From the NCBI GenBank assembly GCA_031375105.1, contig JANMHJ010000060.1, positions 15,490 through 79,489 on the forward strand: DNA of 64,000 bases, in the 5' to 3' direction. The number at the start of each line of letters is the position of its first letter. Positions within the stretch are counted from its first letter, which is position 1. The position numbers and the translations under genes are program-made. Under the pieces are notes generated by a model that was given only the letters and a program-made list of their open reading frames with translations, did no database searches and was not told the origin of the DNA. Source of the stretch: JANMDU01 sp031375105. GTDB lineage: Bacteria > Pseudomonadota > Gammaproteobacteria > Burkholderiales > Burkholderiaceae_C. Shown here in pieces: positions 32,031 through 41,153 of this stretch.

Positions 32031-33332
32031 GTGATCGATTTGACTCAAAAATTTGACGTTTGCATCATCGGCGCAGGCGCAGCGGGCTTGTTCTGCGCGG
32101 GTGTGGCCGGGCAGCTAGGGCTGAACGTATTGATCATCGATCACAGCGAAAAAGTCGCCGAAAAAATCCGCATCTCTGGCGGTGGGCGCTGCAATTTCAC
32201 CAACCGGGATGCGCAACCTGCTAACTTTTTATCCGCCAACCCGAATTTTTGCCGCAGCGCTTTGTCTCGCTACGGCAGCAAAGATTTCATCGCACTCGTG
32301 CAAAAGCATGGCATCGCTTTTCATGAAAAACACAAAGGGCAGTTGTTTTGTGATCGCAGTGCGGAAGACATCATTCAAATGCTCTTGCGCGAGTGCGATG
32401 CAGGTGCAAATGGCGGGAGCGTGACGCGTTGGCAGCCTTGTAGCGTGAAGGCAGTGCGCGTGGTCGCGGCAAGTGAAGCAGCACCTGAAACTGCAGATTC
32501 ACAAGCCGAATCGGCCTCTACCCGTTATAAAAAATGCGCAGAGTGCTATGAAATTGATACTGATCGCGGTGTCGTTCAATCAGGTGCCGTGGTCATTGCA
32601 TCGGGCGGTTTGAGCATTCCAAAAATCGGCGCCACAGATTTTGGCTATCGAATCGCCAAGCAATTCGGCCACCGTCTCATCGAGCTGCGCCCTGCTCTCG
32701 CACCACTGATTTTCGATGAAGCAGGCTGGCAACCCTTCGCTGGCTTGTCAGGCCTTGCTCTTCCCGTGGCGATCAGCACAGGTGAGAAAAAATCACGCAC
32801 CAGTTTCGATGAAGACCTGCTCTTCACACATCGCGGCCTGTCTGGCCCGGGCGTGTTGCAAATCTCCAGCTTCTGGCATGAAGGCACGCCGATCCGCATC
32901 AACCTCTGCCCTGGTGTGAAGCTGCAAGAGCATTTGAACCGCGCCAAGCTCACCTCACGCAAACTCATCGCCAACGAACTCGCCCAGCTTCTGCCCAGCC
33001 GCTTGGCCGAGAGCTGGGCAGCGCAAAAACCCGAGTGGCAACGCCCGATCAACGAGGCCAGTGACAAAGCCCTCAACCAACTCGCAGAACACTTAAGCAG
33101 TTGGCAACTCACACCCAGCGGCACCGAAGGCTATAAAAAGGCCGAGGTCACCGCCGGTGGCGTGAACACCCGCGAACTCTCCAGCCAAACCATGGAATCT
33201 CAAAAACAGCCTGGCCTGTATTTCATCGGCGAAGTGGTGGACGTGACCGGCTGGCTTGGCGGCTACAACTTCCAATGGGCTTGGGCCAGCGCGCATGCGT
33301 GTGCCCAAGGGCTCGCAGCGCGCTTCAAATGA
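32031..33332 (+). CDS. BaiN/HI0933-family flavoprotein (NAD(P)/FAD-dependent oxidoreductase)
   Basis: 433 aa. FAD motif GAGAAGLF near residue 14, the family stretch ISGGGRCNFTN near 50, and the C-terminal GEVVDVTGWLGGYNFQWAWASG-like segment GGYNFQWAWASAH. Family members reduce unknown or steroid-type substrates. The start is a GTG directly after element A copy R5, with no ribosome site; the codons GTG ATC GAT TTG ACT CAA correspond to the tail of that repeat. Copy R6 lies inside at residues ~164-177 and adds a polar segment (STRYKKCAECYEI). Convergent with phoD. Confidence 0.85.
   Translation: MIDLTQKFDVCIIGAGAAGLFCAGVAGQLGLNVLIIDHSEKVAEKIRISGGGRCNFTNRDAQPANFLSANPNFCRSALSRYGSKDFIALVQKHGIAFHEKHKGQLFCDRSAEDIIQMLLRECDAGANGGSVTRWQPCSVKAVRVVAASEAAPETADSQAESASTRYKKCAECYEIDTDRGVVQSGAVVIASGGLSIPKIGATDFGYRIAKQFGHRLIELRPALAPLIFDEAGWQPFAGLSGLALPVAISTGEKKSRTSFDEDLLFTHRGLSGPGVLQISSFWHEGTPIRINLCPGVKLQEHLNRAKLTSRKLIANELAQLLPSRLAESWAAQKPEWQRPINEASDKALNQLAEHLSSWQLTPSGTEGYKKAEVTAGGVNTRELSSQTMESQKQPGLYFIGEVVDVTGWLGGYNFQWAWASAHACAQGLAARFK
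32522..32560 (-). repeat. Element A copy R6 (inside the flavoprotein gene)
   Basis: On the plus strand CCGTTATAAAAAATGCGCAG then AGTGCTATGAAATTGATAC. Antisense to the gene and read in a different frame from R1, R2 and R4. Confidence 0.8.
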
Positions 33333-33362
33333 TATGCAAGGGCTGGCGGCGAAGCTGATCCG

Positions 33363-35012
33363 CTAGACCCTCTCCACAACTGCTTTGCCAGAGGCAACAG
33401 AAAATTGAGCCAAGGTTTGAATCGAAGCGTCTTTGCTCGTCACATCGCTTACGGTGCGCAAGCTCACTTGCAGCTTTTGCGTGGTGAAATCAGCCAAGCC
33501 GTAGCCGCGCTTTTCAACATCTGCAAAGACGAAATGTGGATTGCGCGCAATGCGCTCGGGCACTTTTTCGTTGCTGCTCGCGCTGCTGTGGCGAGAAGTG
33601 ATGCTGGTGCCACAGAATTCAGTGGCAATGGAAGCACTACTGGGTTGGTTGAAATCAGCTTTAATATGCCCAACCCAGTTTTCATGCACATCGCCGCCAA
33701 AGAAGACCGCGTTTTTGGTCTGCGCCTTTTGCAGTGCGTCGGTCAAGCGTGTGCGGGCAGCGCTGTAGCCATCCCAACCATCGTTCCACATGCTTTGGCC
33801 TGCGCCGCTGGCGCGGAAATCGCGTGGCGCAAACAGAGAGGATTGACCGATGATTTGCCAACCCGGTGCGTTGGTGTTGCGCGAGAGGGCTTGGGCAAGC
33901 CAGCTTTCTTGCGCCGCGCCCAGCATGCTGCGAGCGGGATCGTTCCAAGCAGGGCATTGCGTGGTGGTGACGATGCTAGAACCCAAAGCGCCATCTTTGG
34001 TGCACACCGGCGCATCTTTGTATTGGCGCGAATCCAGTAAATAGATGCTGCCCAATGCCCCTAAGCGCATCTCCGAATACAGTCGCATTTCAGCAGAAGA
34101 TGTTTCAACCAGCCCCGCCAGCGCACGCGTGAGCACGCTCGCGCGTAAGGGTGTGTGTTCATAAAACGCTTGGTAGGCCGCAGCGCGGCGTGCTGCAAAA
34201 TCTGCTGCAGGAGGGCCCGCATCGCCCGGTGTTAAAGCTGCGTAATCGTTTTGCACCTCATGGTCATCCCATGTGAACGCCCAAGGGCAGGCGGCATGCA
34301 TGGCTTGCAAGTCTGCATCGCTTTTGTGCAAGGCGTAGCGGCTGCGGTAGTCATCTAAGGTGAGCGTCCAGCCGCCGTTGCTGGTGGCGTTGGGTGTGCG
34401 CACTTGGTTCGCAGCGCGCGGATATTCGTAAATGTAGTCACCTAAAAACAGCACGAGATCGGGCTGATCGGCCAACATGTGGCGATAGGCTGAATAGTAG
34501 CCATGCTCCCAACGCTGGCAGGAGGCATAAGCGATACGAAAGCGGCCTGCTGGGCTGTCTGCTGCGGGCAAGGTGCGCGTGCGGCCTGTGGGGCTCGTCC
34601 ATTCGCTGATACCCGAGCCACCTGCGATGAAGCGATAAAAATAGCTGCGCCCTGCCTCCAAACCCGCCACCTCCACATGCACGGCATGCGCCAGTTGCGC
34701 GAGCGCCTGCGCCTGCCCGCGAGCCGCGATGCGCGAGAAGCCTTCGTCATGCGCGATTTCCCAGCGCACGGTGATGTTGTCATTGCCTAAGCTGCTTGCG
34801 CCTAAAAAGCCAGAAGGCACAAGCCGCGTCCAGAGCACGATGCCGTCATGCTTGGGCGAGCCACTGGCAATGCCTAAGGTGAACGGGTTGCTGCTGATGC
34901 GCGTTTGGCTCCAAGCGCTGCGCGGCAGCCAAATGCTGCTGGCAGCCGCGCTGGCCAGCGCGGCATTGCGCAAGGTGTTTTGCAAAAAATAGCGGCGGTC
35001 AAGATGTTTCAT
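33363..35012 (-). CDS. phoD: Alkaline phosphatase D (PhoD)
   Basis: Secreted phosphodiesterase/phosphomonoesterase, 549 aa. A Tat signal (LDRRYFLQNTLRNAALASAAAS, cleavage near AWSQ) opens the protein. The Fn3-like PhoD_N domain follows (FTLGIASGSPKHDGIVLWTRL), then the metallophosphatase core with LFLGDYIYEYP, FTWDDHEVQNDYA and FFGGDVHENWVG. PhoD binds Ca2+/Fe3+ and matures in the cytoplasm before Tat export. It lies 36 bp downstream of the RND pump on the same strand; whether they are co-transcribed is uncertain. Confidence 0.92.
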   Translation of the reverse strand: MKHLDRRYFLQNTLRNAALASAAASSIWLPRSAWSQTRISSNPFTLGIASGSPKHDGIVLWTRLVPSGFLGASSLGNDNITVRWEIAHDEGFSRIAARGQAQALAQLAHAVHVEVAGLEAGRSYFYRFIAGGSGISEWTSPTGRTRTLPAADSPAGRFRIAYASCQRWEHGYYSAYRHMLADQPDLVLFLGDYIYEYPRAANQVRTPNATSNGGWTLTLDDYRSRYALHKSDADLQAMHAACPWAFTWDDHEVQNDYAALTPGDAGPPAADFAARRAAAYQAFYEHTPLRASVLTRALAGLVETSSAEMRLYSEMRLGALGSIYLLDSRQYKDAPVCTKDGALGSSIVTTTQCPAWNDPARSMLGAAQESWLAQALSRNTNAPGWQIIGQSSLFAPRDFRASGAGQSMWNDGWDGYSAARTRLTDALQKAQTKNAVFFGGDVHENWVGHIKADFNQPSSASIATEFCGTSITSRHSSASSNEKVPERIARNPHFVFADVEKRGYGLADFTTQKLQVSLRTVSDVTSKDASIQTLAQFSVASGKAVVERV

Positions 35013-35048
35013 GCAAACATCCTAACCGCCGCTGAGGCCTTGCGCCAG

Positions 35049-38000
35049 TTATTTGGCAATCAGTTCTGGCGAGGCAGGCTTGTGATCCATCGTTCCATGC
35101 TCTTCGGCTGCTGCTTCATTGACCACTGCCTTGTTCGCCCCCGGCGCAGCTTTGCGAGCAAACAAGGTGTACATCGTAGGCACCACAAAGATCGTGAGCA
35201 GCGTGCCCAAACTCATACCGCCCACAATCACCCAGCCGATTTGCTGGCGGCTTTCTGCGCCTGCGCCGGTAGACAGCGCCAGCGGAATCGCGCCCAGCAC
35301 CATCGCGCCGGTCGTCATCAAAATCGGGCGCAGACGCAGCTTGGCAGATTGCTGAATCGCTTGCAAGGTATCCACGCCCTGCTCTCGCAATTGATTGGCA
35401 AACTCCACAATCAAAATGCCGTGCTTGGTGATCAAGCCCACCAGCGTCACAAGCCCAATCTGGCTGAACACATTGAGCGTGCCTCCTGACCATTGCAGCG
35501 CTGCCAGCGCGCCCACCATGGACAAAGGCACCGACAGCATGATCACAAACGGATCAATAAAGCTTTCAAACTGCGCGGCAAGCACAAGATAGATAAACAG
35601 CAGCGCCATCACAAACACAATCGCCAAAGAGCCCGAAGCACTCTTGAATTCGCGCGACTGGCCATTCAAATCTGTAGCGTAGCCGGGCTTTAAAACCTTC
35701 TGCGCAGTCGCATCCATGAAATCCAACGCTTGACCGAGTGAGTAATCAGCAGAAAGATTTGCCGTGATCGCGGCTGAGCGGCGCTGGCCGAAGTGATTGA
35801 GCTCACGCGGCACGACAGTTTCGCGGATGCGCACCAACCCCGAGAGCGGCACCATTTGCTCATTGCGCCCGCGCACAAAGATTTTTTCAATGTCGTCTGG
35901 CGTGTCGCGCCCAGTCGATGCGGTTTGCACAATCACATCGTATTGCTCGCCTTCACGCTTGTAGCGTGTCACGTTGCGGCCACCGAGCATGCTCTCCACT
36001 GCACGGCCCACGGCTTCAACGCTGACACCCAGGTCAGCCGCCTTCTCGCGATCAATCTCAAAGCGGATTTCAGGTTTGTTCAAGCGCAGGTCGGTGTCGA
36101 CCTGCTGAAAGCCCGGGTTTTTGGCCAATTCGTCTTGAAACTGGCGCACCACTTGCGAGAGATTTTGATACGAATCCGAAGTCATGATCACGTAGTTCAC
36201 CGGGCGGCTGTTGAAGCCTTGACCCAGCGAGGGCGGTGTCACGGGGAAAGCCGTGACACCGGGAAGGCCAGAGATGCGCGGTGCCATCTCTCGCGCTAAA
36301 TCCGGTGTGCGCCGCGTGCGCTCTTCCCAAGGCGTGGTGCGGAAAAACACGTTGGCTTGCGCGACCGTGGGGTTGCCCGCCACTGTGAAGATGCGGTCAA
36401 ACTCTTTGTAGCCCATGCCCATGCGCTCTATCGCATTCACATAACGCAGCGTGTAATCGAGCGTCGCACCATCGGGCGCATTCACGTTAGCTACGATCAC
36501 GCCTCGGTCTTCCAGTGGTGCCAGTTCGCGCTTGATGTCTTTGAGAAACAACCAAGTTCCCACGCCCGAGGCGAGCATGATCAGCACGATCAACCAACGT
36601 GCTTTGAGTGACCAGCCGAGCAACTTGGCATAGCCATTGGTCACGCCGATCAGGAATTTCTCAATCCAGCGGTCATAAAACGGCGGGTTCGGATTGTGTT
36701 TGAGCAAGATCGAGCTCATCATCGGTGAAAGCGTGAGCGCCACAAAGCCTGAGACGATCACCGCGCCCGCAAGAGCCAAAGCAAATTCTGTGAACAGCTT
36801 GCCTGTGCGCCCTGGCGAGAAAGCCAGCGGCGCATACACAGCGGCCAGTGTGAGCGTCATGGCCACCACAGCAAAGGCAATTTCTTTCGCGCCGATGATG
36901 GCGGCTTCAAAGGGCTTCTTGCCCATTTCAATGTGGCGATAAATATTCTCTAGCACCACGATGGCATCGTCCACCACCAAACCAATCGCCAACACCAGCG
37001 CCAGTAGCGTGAGTGTGTTCACGGTAAACCCGGCCAACGCCATGAGAGCAAACGAGCCAATGAGCGACACAGGAATCGTGACCAGCGGAATAAGGGCAGC
37101 ACGGAAATTACGCAAGAAAAACAAAATCACAAATGCCACCAGCACCACGGCCTCCACGATGGTGGTGTAGACCGACTTGATGGATTCCTTGATGAAAATA
37201 GAGTTGTCGTTGGCTATGTCAATCTCAATGCCAGTGGGCATGTTGGCTTGGATGCGCGGAATCATCTCGCGCACATCGGCAGACAAATCTAATGGATTGG
37301 CCGTGGCATTACGCACCACACCCAGTGTGATGGCATCGCGGCCATTCAGGCGCGTAGCGGTGCGCTCAGAAGCTGCGCCCTGACGCACAGTGGCCACATC
37401 GCCAATGCGCACCGGCACACCATTCACAATGCGAATCACCACTTGGGAGAACTCAAAAGGTCGCTGCAAATCTGTGGCTGCTGTCACGTTAAATTCGCGC
37501 TTTTGGCTCTCAATGCGGCCTGCGGGCACTTCCACATTATTGCGGCGCAGGGCATCTTCCAAATCTTGCACCGTGAGGCGATACGCCGCGAGTTTATCGG
37601 GATCGACATTCACCCGCATCGCATATTTACGTTCACCAAAGATGCGCACGTCGGCTGCGCCACTGGCTGTTTGTAGCATCGGTTTGGCAATGCGATTGGC
37701 CAGATCAGACAGTTGTAGCACATTGAGTGTGTCTGAGCTGAAGGAGAGCCAAATCACAGGGAAGGCATCGGCCTCGACCTTGGCAATTTGCGGCTCGTCC
37801 ACATCGGTGGGCAAGCGCTGGCGCACGCGCGAGACTTTATCGCGCACATCGGCTGCGGCGCTATCGGCATCTCGCGTGAGCTTAAAGCGCACTGTGATCT
37901 GGCTTTGCTCGGGGCGGCTGATCGACGTGATCACATCCACGCCTTCAATGCCCGCCAGTGAGTCTTCTAGCACTTTCGTGACCTGCGCCTCCACCACCTC

Positions 38001-38168
38001 TGCGGAAGCGCCCCGGTAATTGGTCGATACCGTGACATTGGGCTCGTCAATCTTCGGATACTCGCGCACCGAGAGTTTGGTGTACGACACATAACCAATG
38101 AGCAAGATCAACAGCGAGAGCACGGTGGCAAACACTGGACGGCGGATCGATATTTCAGGTAATTGCAT
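35049..38168 (-). CDS. RND efflux transporter, inner-membrane subunit
   Basis: Proton-driven efflux pump of 1039 aa, AcrB/MexB (HAE1) class. It opens LPEISIRRPVFATVLSLLILL, which is typical. The TM4 proton relay pair is in LAIGLVVDDAIVVLENI, and the two porter/docking halves are complete (ISRPEQSQITVRF, TPPSLGQGFNSRP). The length is normal. AGGAG lies 7 nt before the ATG. The adaptor gene is directly upstream; no outer-membrane TolC-like gene is in this cluster, so it must share one. The substrate is unknown. Confidence 0.93.
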   Translation of the reverse strand: MQLPEISIRRPVFATVLSLLILLIGYVSYTKLSVREYPKIDEPNVTVSTNYRGASAEVVEAQVTKVLEDSLAGIEGVDVITSISRPEQSQITVRFKLTRDADSAAADVRDKVSRVRQRLPTDVDEPQIAKVEADAFPVIWLSFSSDTLNVLQLSDLANRIAKPMLQTASGAADVRIFGERKYAMRVNVDPDKLAAYRLTVQDLEDALRRNNVEVPAGRIESQKREFNVTAATDLQRPFEFSQVVIRIVNGVPVRIGDVATVRQGAASERTATRLNGRDAITLGVVRNATANPLDLSADVREMIPRIQANMPTGIEIDIANDNSIFIKESIKSVYTTIVEAVVLVAFVILFFLRNFRAALIPLVTIPVSLIGSFALMALAGFTVNTLTLLALVLAIGLVVDDAIVVLENIYRHIEMGKKPFEAAIIGAKEIAFAVVAMTLTLAAVYAPLAFSPGRTGKLFTEFALALAGAVIVSGFVALTLSPMMSSILLKHNPNPPFYDRWIEKFLIGVTNGYAKLLGWSLKARWLIVLIMLASGVGTWLFLKDIKRELAPLEDRGVIVANVNAPDGATLDYTLRYVNAIERMGMGYKEFDRIFTVAGNPTVAQANVFFRTTPWEERTRRTPDLAREMAPRISGLPGVTAFPVTPPSLGQGFNSRPVNYVIMTSDSYQNLSQVVRQFQDELAKNPGFQQVDTDLRLNKPEIRFEIDREKAADLGVSVEAVGRAVESMLGGRNVTRYKREGEQYDVIVQTASTGRDTPDDIEKIFVRGRNEQMVPLSGLVRIRETVVPRELNHFGQRRSAAITANLSADYSLGQALDFMDATAQKVLKPGYATDLNGQSREFKSASGSLAIVFVMALLFIYLVLAAQFESFIDPFVIMLSVPLSMVGALAALQWSGGTLNVFSQIGLVTLVGLITKHGILIVEFANQLREQGVDTLQAIQQSAKLRLRPILMTTGAMVLGAIPLALSTGAGAESRQQIGWVIVGGMSLGTLLTIFVVPTMYTLFARKAAPGANKAVVNEAAAEEHGTMDHKPASPELIAK

Positions 38169-38211
38169 GATCGGCTCCTGGGGATGGATCGTGACTCAAA
38201 GATTCAAGGTT

Positions 38212-40179
38212 TTAACGACTGGCGGCTGGTTGCGCGGGGCTGACAACAGGCGCTGCGCCGCCCACACTGCCGGATGCGCTGTTGCCCATGGCTGGTGCAC
38301 CATTTGGCGCACTGGGAGCCGCACCACTTGGAGCACCTGCGGGCGCTCCACCTTGTGCTCCCGGCGCTCTGCCCAACTCAACCACGCGCACCGGCGTGTT
38401 GTCGCGCTGCAAGCGTTGCTGGCCTGCGACCACCACCGTGTCGTTCTCGCTCAAGCCCTCGGTGATCTCCACGCGCCCCGGGCGACGTATGCCAAGTTTG
38501 ACCTCTTGCCGCTGCGAGACGAGGCGTTTGCCGTCCACAAAACCTGCCATGTTGTAGGGCTGCGCAGCGCCCGGTGCCCCTGCACCACCACCTGCTGGCG
38601 CAGAGCCGGGCGCACCAGAGGAAGTTGGCGCACTCGAAGCCGCCGCTGCCGCTTTCGCAGCTTCAGCTGCCTTGGCTGCATCAGCTGCTTGTTTATCTGC
38701 AATCTCTTTGCCCTGCGCTTCGGTTTGCTCCACCACGCGAATCACAAATTGCCGCCCGCCCTGAGGCACGATGGCTTCTTCAGGAATCGTCAGCGCAGCA
38801 TCTTTCACATTGAACACCGCCGTCACCCGCGCAAACATGCCAGGACGCAACGGGCCGCCGCCCGCACCTGCGCCTGCCGCGCCCCCTGGCCCGCCTCGGC
38901 CACCAGCTACTGCACCACCTGCTGCGCCTGCACCGGCCGGACGACCCGCACCCGGCGCACCCGGGGTATTGGCAGCTCCCCGCGGCCCGGCAGCTTCAGC
39001 CGTGCCCGCCACACGCGCTGGTGCACCGCCTGCAGCACCCGAAGCAGGCGCACCCGCCATGCCCGCCGTCGCACGCGCAACCACTGCCGCATTCGTGAAC
39101 TGTGCACAGCTCACCGCAATCGGATCCACAGGCCGAGGCACTGCTGCCACAGGCGCTGAAGCTGGCCTCTGCGCTGGGCGAGCTGCTGGTTTCGCTACTG
39201 GCTTTTCTGCAGGTTTAGCAGTTGCACCCGGCGCTCCGCCCGCCCCCGCTGGCCTGCCCCCTGCGCCTGCTGCGCCCGGCGCACCACCAGCCCCACCTTG
39301 ACCACCCGCACCACCCGGCCTTTGCGCTAGAGGCTCGCCCGGAGAATTGGGTAACACCGCCCGCACCAACACTGAGCGGCCATTCGCATCAAGTTGCGGG
39401 TCAATCGCTTCAATCTTCGCCTTGAATTGCCGCCCCGGCATCGCATCGAGTTGCATCTCAATAACCTGCTCACGCCGAATTTTGCCAATGAACCGCTCAG
39501 GTAAACGGAAATCCACAAACATCGAAGACAAGTCTTCCAAATTCACCAAATCCGCGCCATCTTTCACATAATCGCCAAGGTTCACATTGCGAATGCCCAC
39601 CGTGCCATCAAACGGCGCCACCACGCGCATGCGATCCCAGCGCGCGCAGGCCAGCGAGACTTGCGCCTCTGCCACTTGCAAGCCCGCCCCGCTTTCATCG
39701 AGCACACGCTGCGCCACAAAATTCTGCGCCACCAATTCTTGATTGCGTTTGAAATTCGCCCGCGCAATCGACATCTGCGCCTCCGATTGGCGCACCTCAG
39801 CGCGCTGCAAGCCGTCTTCCAACTGCATGATCACATCGCCCTTGCGCACCCGCCCACCATCTGTAAAGCCCAGCGACTGCACACGCCCGCTCACCTCGGG
39901 GCGCAGCATCACATTCTGCTTGGAGCGCAGCGTGCCCACGGCCTGCGCGTCGTCTTGCAAACGCGCAGTTTCTACCTTGGCCACTTCCACCGAAGGCATG
40001 CCACCGCCGCGCGGCGCACCGCCGGCAGCTGAAGCGCCACCTACAGGCGCACTGGCAGCGCCCCCGCCGCCGTTGATTTCCTTAGGGCCTTGCGGCTGAT
40101 TTTGATACCAGTATGCGCCACCTGCCGCAGCTGCAATGCCTGCCACTGCCACCACGGAATAAATGATTTTGGATGCCAT
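38212..40179 (-). CDS. RND efflux periplasmic adaptor with large low-complexity insertion
   Basis: Membrane fusion protein, 655 aa against ~380-420 for the family. The N-terminus is a membrane anchor (IIYSVVAVAGIAAAAGGAYW). Lipoyl and hairpin domains (GRVQSLGFTDGGRVRKGDVI, VRQSEAQMSIARANFKRNQEL) and the beta-barrel (LVNLEDLSSMFVDFRLPE) are normal. From ~288 to ~440 a Gly/Ala/Pro-rich block interrupts the barrel just before LRPGMFARV. It contains one ordinary stretch (VDPIAVSCAQFTNAAV). Further Ala-rich (~500-540) and Gly/Ala/Pro-rich (~605-655) segments follow. Plus-strand open frames opposite this block are composition artefacts. It precedes the pump gene by 43 bp. Confidence 0.88.
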   Translation of the reverse strand: MASKIIYSVVAVAGIAAAAGGAYWYQNQPQGPKEINGGGGAASAPVGGASAAGGAPRGGGMPSVEVAKVETARLQDDAQAVGTLRSKQNVMLRPEVSGRVQSLGFTDGGRVRKGDVIMQLEDGLQRAEVRQSEAQMSIARANFKRNQELVAQNFVAQRVLDESGAGLQVAEAQVSLACARWDRMRVVAPFDGTVGIRNVNLGDYVKDGADLVNLEDLSSMFVDFRLPERFIGKIRREQVIEMQLDAMPGRQFKAKIEAIDPQLDANGRSVLVRAVLPNSPGEPLAQRPGGAGGQGGAGGAPGAAGAGGRPAGAGGAPGATAKPAEKPVAKPAARPAQRPASAPVAAVPRPVDPIAVSCAQFTNAAVVARATAGMAGAPASGAAGGAPARVAGTAEAAGPRGAANTPGAPGAGRPAGAGAAGGAVAGGRGGPGGAAGAGAGGGPLRPGMFARVTAVFNVKDAALTIPEEAIVPQGGRQFVIRVVEQTEAQGKEIADKQAADAAKAAEAAKAAAAASSAPTSSGAPGSAPAGGGAGAPGAAQPYNMAGFVDGKRLVSQRQEVKLGIRRPGRVEITEGLSENDTVVVAGQQRLQRDNTPVRVVELGRAPGAQGGAPAGAPSGAAPSAPNGAPAMGNSASGSVGGAAPVVSPAQPAASR

Positions 40180-40295
40180 GAAACCGTCTTTAGAATGAGA
40201 GATACGTTGAATTAAGCGATGTTACTGGCTGTAGCGTATCGTTGTGCCAGCAAGCTGATATGCCCTGCTGCTTTACAAAAGGGTTTACCCTTGCC

Positions 40296-41153
40296 TCATG
40301 ACACACTGATGTCACCGCTTGTTGTCTCGCCCAGCCAATACCGCGCTGCCCGCTGCACCCCCGCTACGCAGGCGCTGCTTTCCCACAGCACACCACCCTG
40401 CTCATCAGCCAAATCACCAGAATGTTGACTCAGAGCCCCCCTATTAAGCAAAAGTTGCGCCGTGCGCTGCGCCACGGGCAATGCGTTGTCCACCATCGTC
40501 ACCCCAACGCCCACGATCTGCACAAATACATCACGAATCAAAGGGTAATGAGTGCAGCCCAGCACCAGCGTGTCTAACTCATCATTTTTTAAGCCAAATC
40601 GGCCAGTAGCCGTTATATATTGTGCGCAGAGTGCTATTAAATCAGGAGTAATCCGCTCTGAACGAGTCTCTTTAGCCACATGCTCAATCCGCTCTGCCAA
40701 GCCATCGCAGGGTGTGCAAACAAACTCCACCTGCGCCAACGAGCTGCGCAAAGCCGCAAATTTCGCGCTCTGCAAGGTCCCCCGCGTGGCCAGCACGCCC
40801 ACCCTGCCAGTGCGCGTCACCAGCGCGGCAGGCTTGAGCGCAGGCTCCACGCCAATGATCGGCAACTCAGGATATGCCTCCCGCAGCAGCCCAATCGCAG
40901 CCGCCGTCGCCGTATTGCAAGCCACCACCAGCGCCTTTATTCTGTGCTGCTGCACCAGAGTTTTCACAATGGCCAACGAGCGCTCCTGCACGAAAGCCTC
41001 GCTTTTGTCGCCATACGGGTTGTAGGCCGAGTCTGCAAAATACACAAACCGCTCGTGCGGCAATTGCTCCCGCAGCGCCTTCAAAATGCTCAAACCACCG
41101 ATGCCGGAGTCGAACACACCGATGGGCTGGCTGAGTAGCGCAGAAGTAGCCAT
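40296..41153 (-). CDS. murI: Glutamate racemase MurI
   Basis: Makes D-glutamate for peptidoglycan, 285 aa. Start GVFDSGIGGLSILKAL; the catalytic Cys are in VVACNTATAAA (~81) and VLGCTHYPL (~195), and FADSAYNPYGDKS matches the family. The ATG at 41153 overlaps the stop of the fic gene (TGATG), so the two are coupled. Element A copy R7 encodes DLIALCAQYITATGRFGLKND at ~163-183, in a surface helix region. The C-terminal ~35 residues after LLLNRGALSQHSG are not typical and may be an extension. Confidence 0.93.
   Translation of the reverse strand: MATSALLSQPIGVFDSGIGGLSILKALREQLPHERFVYFADSAYNPYGDKSEAFVQERSLAIVKTLVQQHRIKALVVACNTATAAAIGLLREAYPELPIIGVEPALKPAALVTRTGRVGVLATRGTLQSAKFAALRSSLAQVEFVCTPCDGLAERIEHVAKETRSERITPDLIALCAQYITATGRFGLKNDELDTLVLGCTHYPLIRDVFVQIVGVGVTMVDNALPVAQRTAQLLLNRGALSQHSGDLADEQGGVLWESSACVAGVQRAARYWLGETTSGDISVS
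40608..40650 (-). repeat. Element A copy R7 (inside murI)
   Basis: On the minus strand: TTTAATAGCACTCTGCGCAC, then AATATATAACGGCT. Sense orientation, reading IALCAQYITA in the same frame as R3 in nrtB. Confidence 0.8.

Noticed and set aside
38098..39301. Long plus-strand frames rich in Ala, Pro, Arg and His
   Set aside because: They mirror the GC-rich low-complexity block of the RND adaptor on the minus strand.
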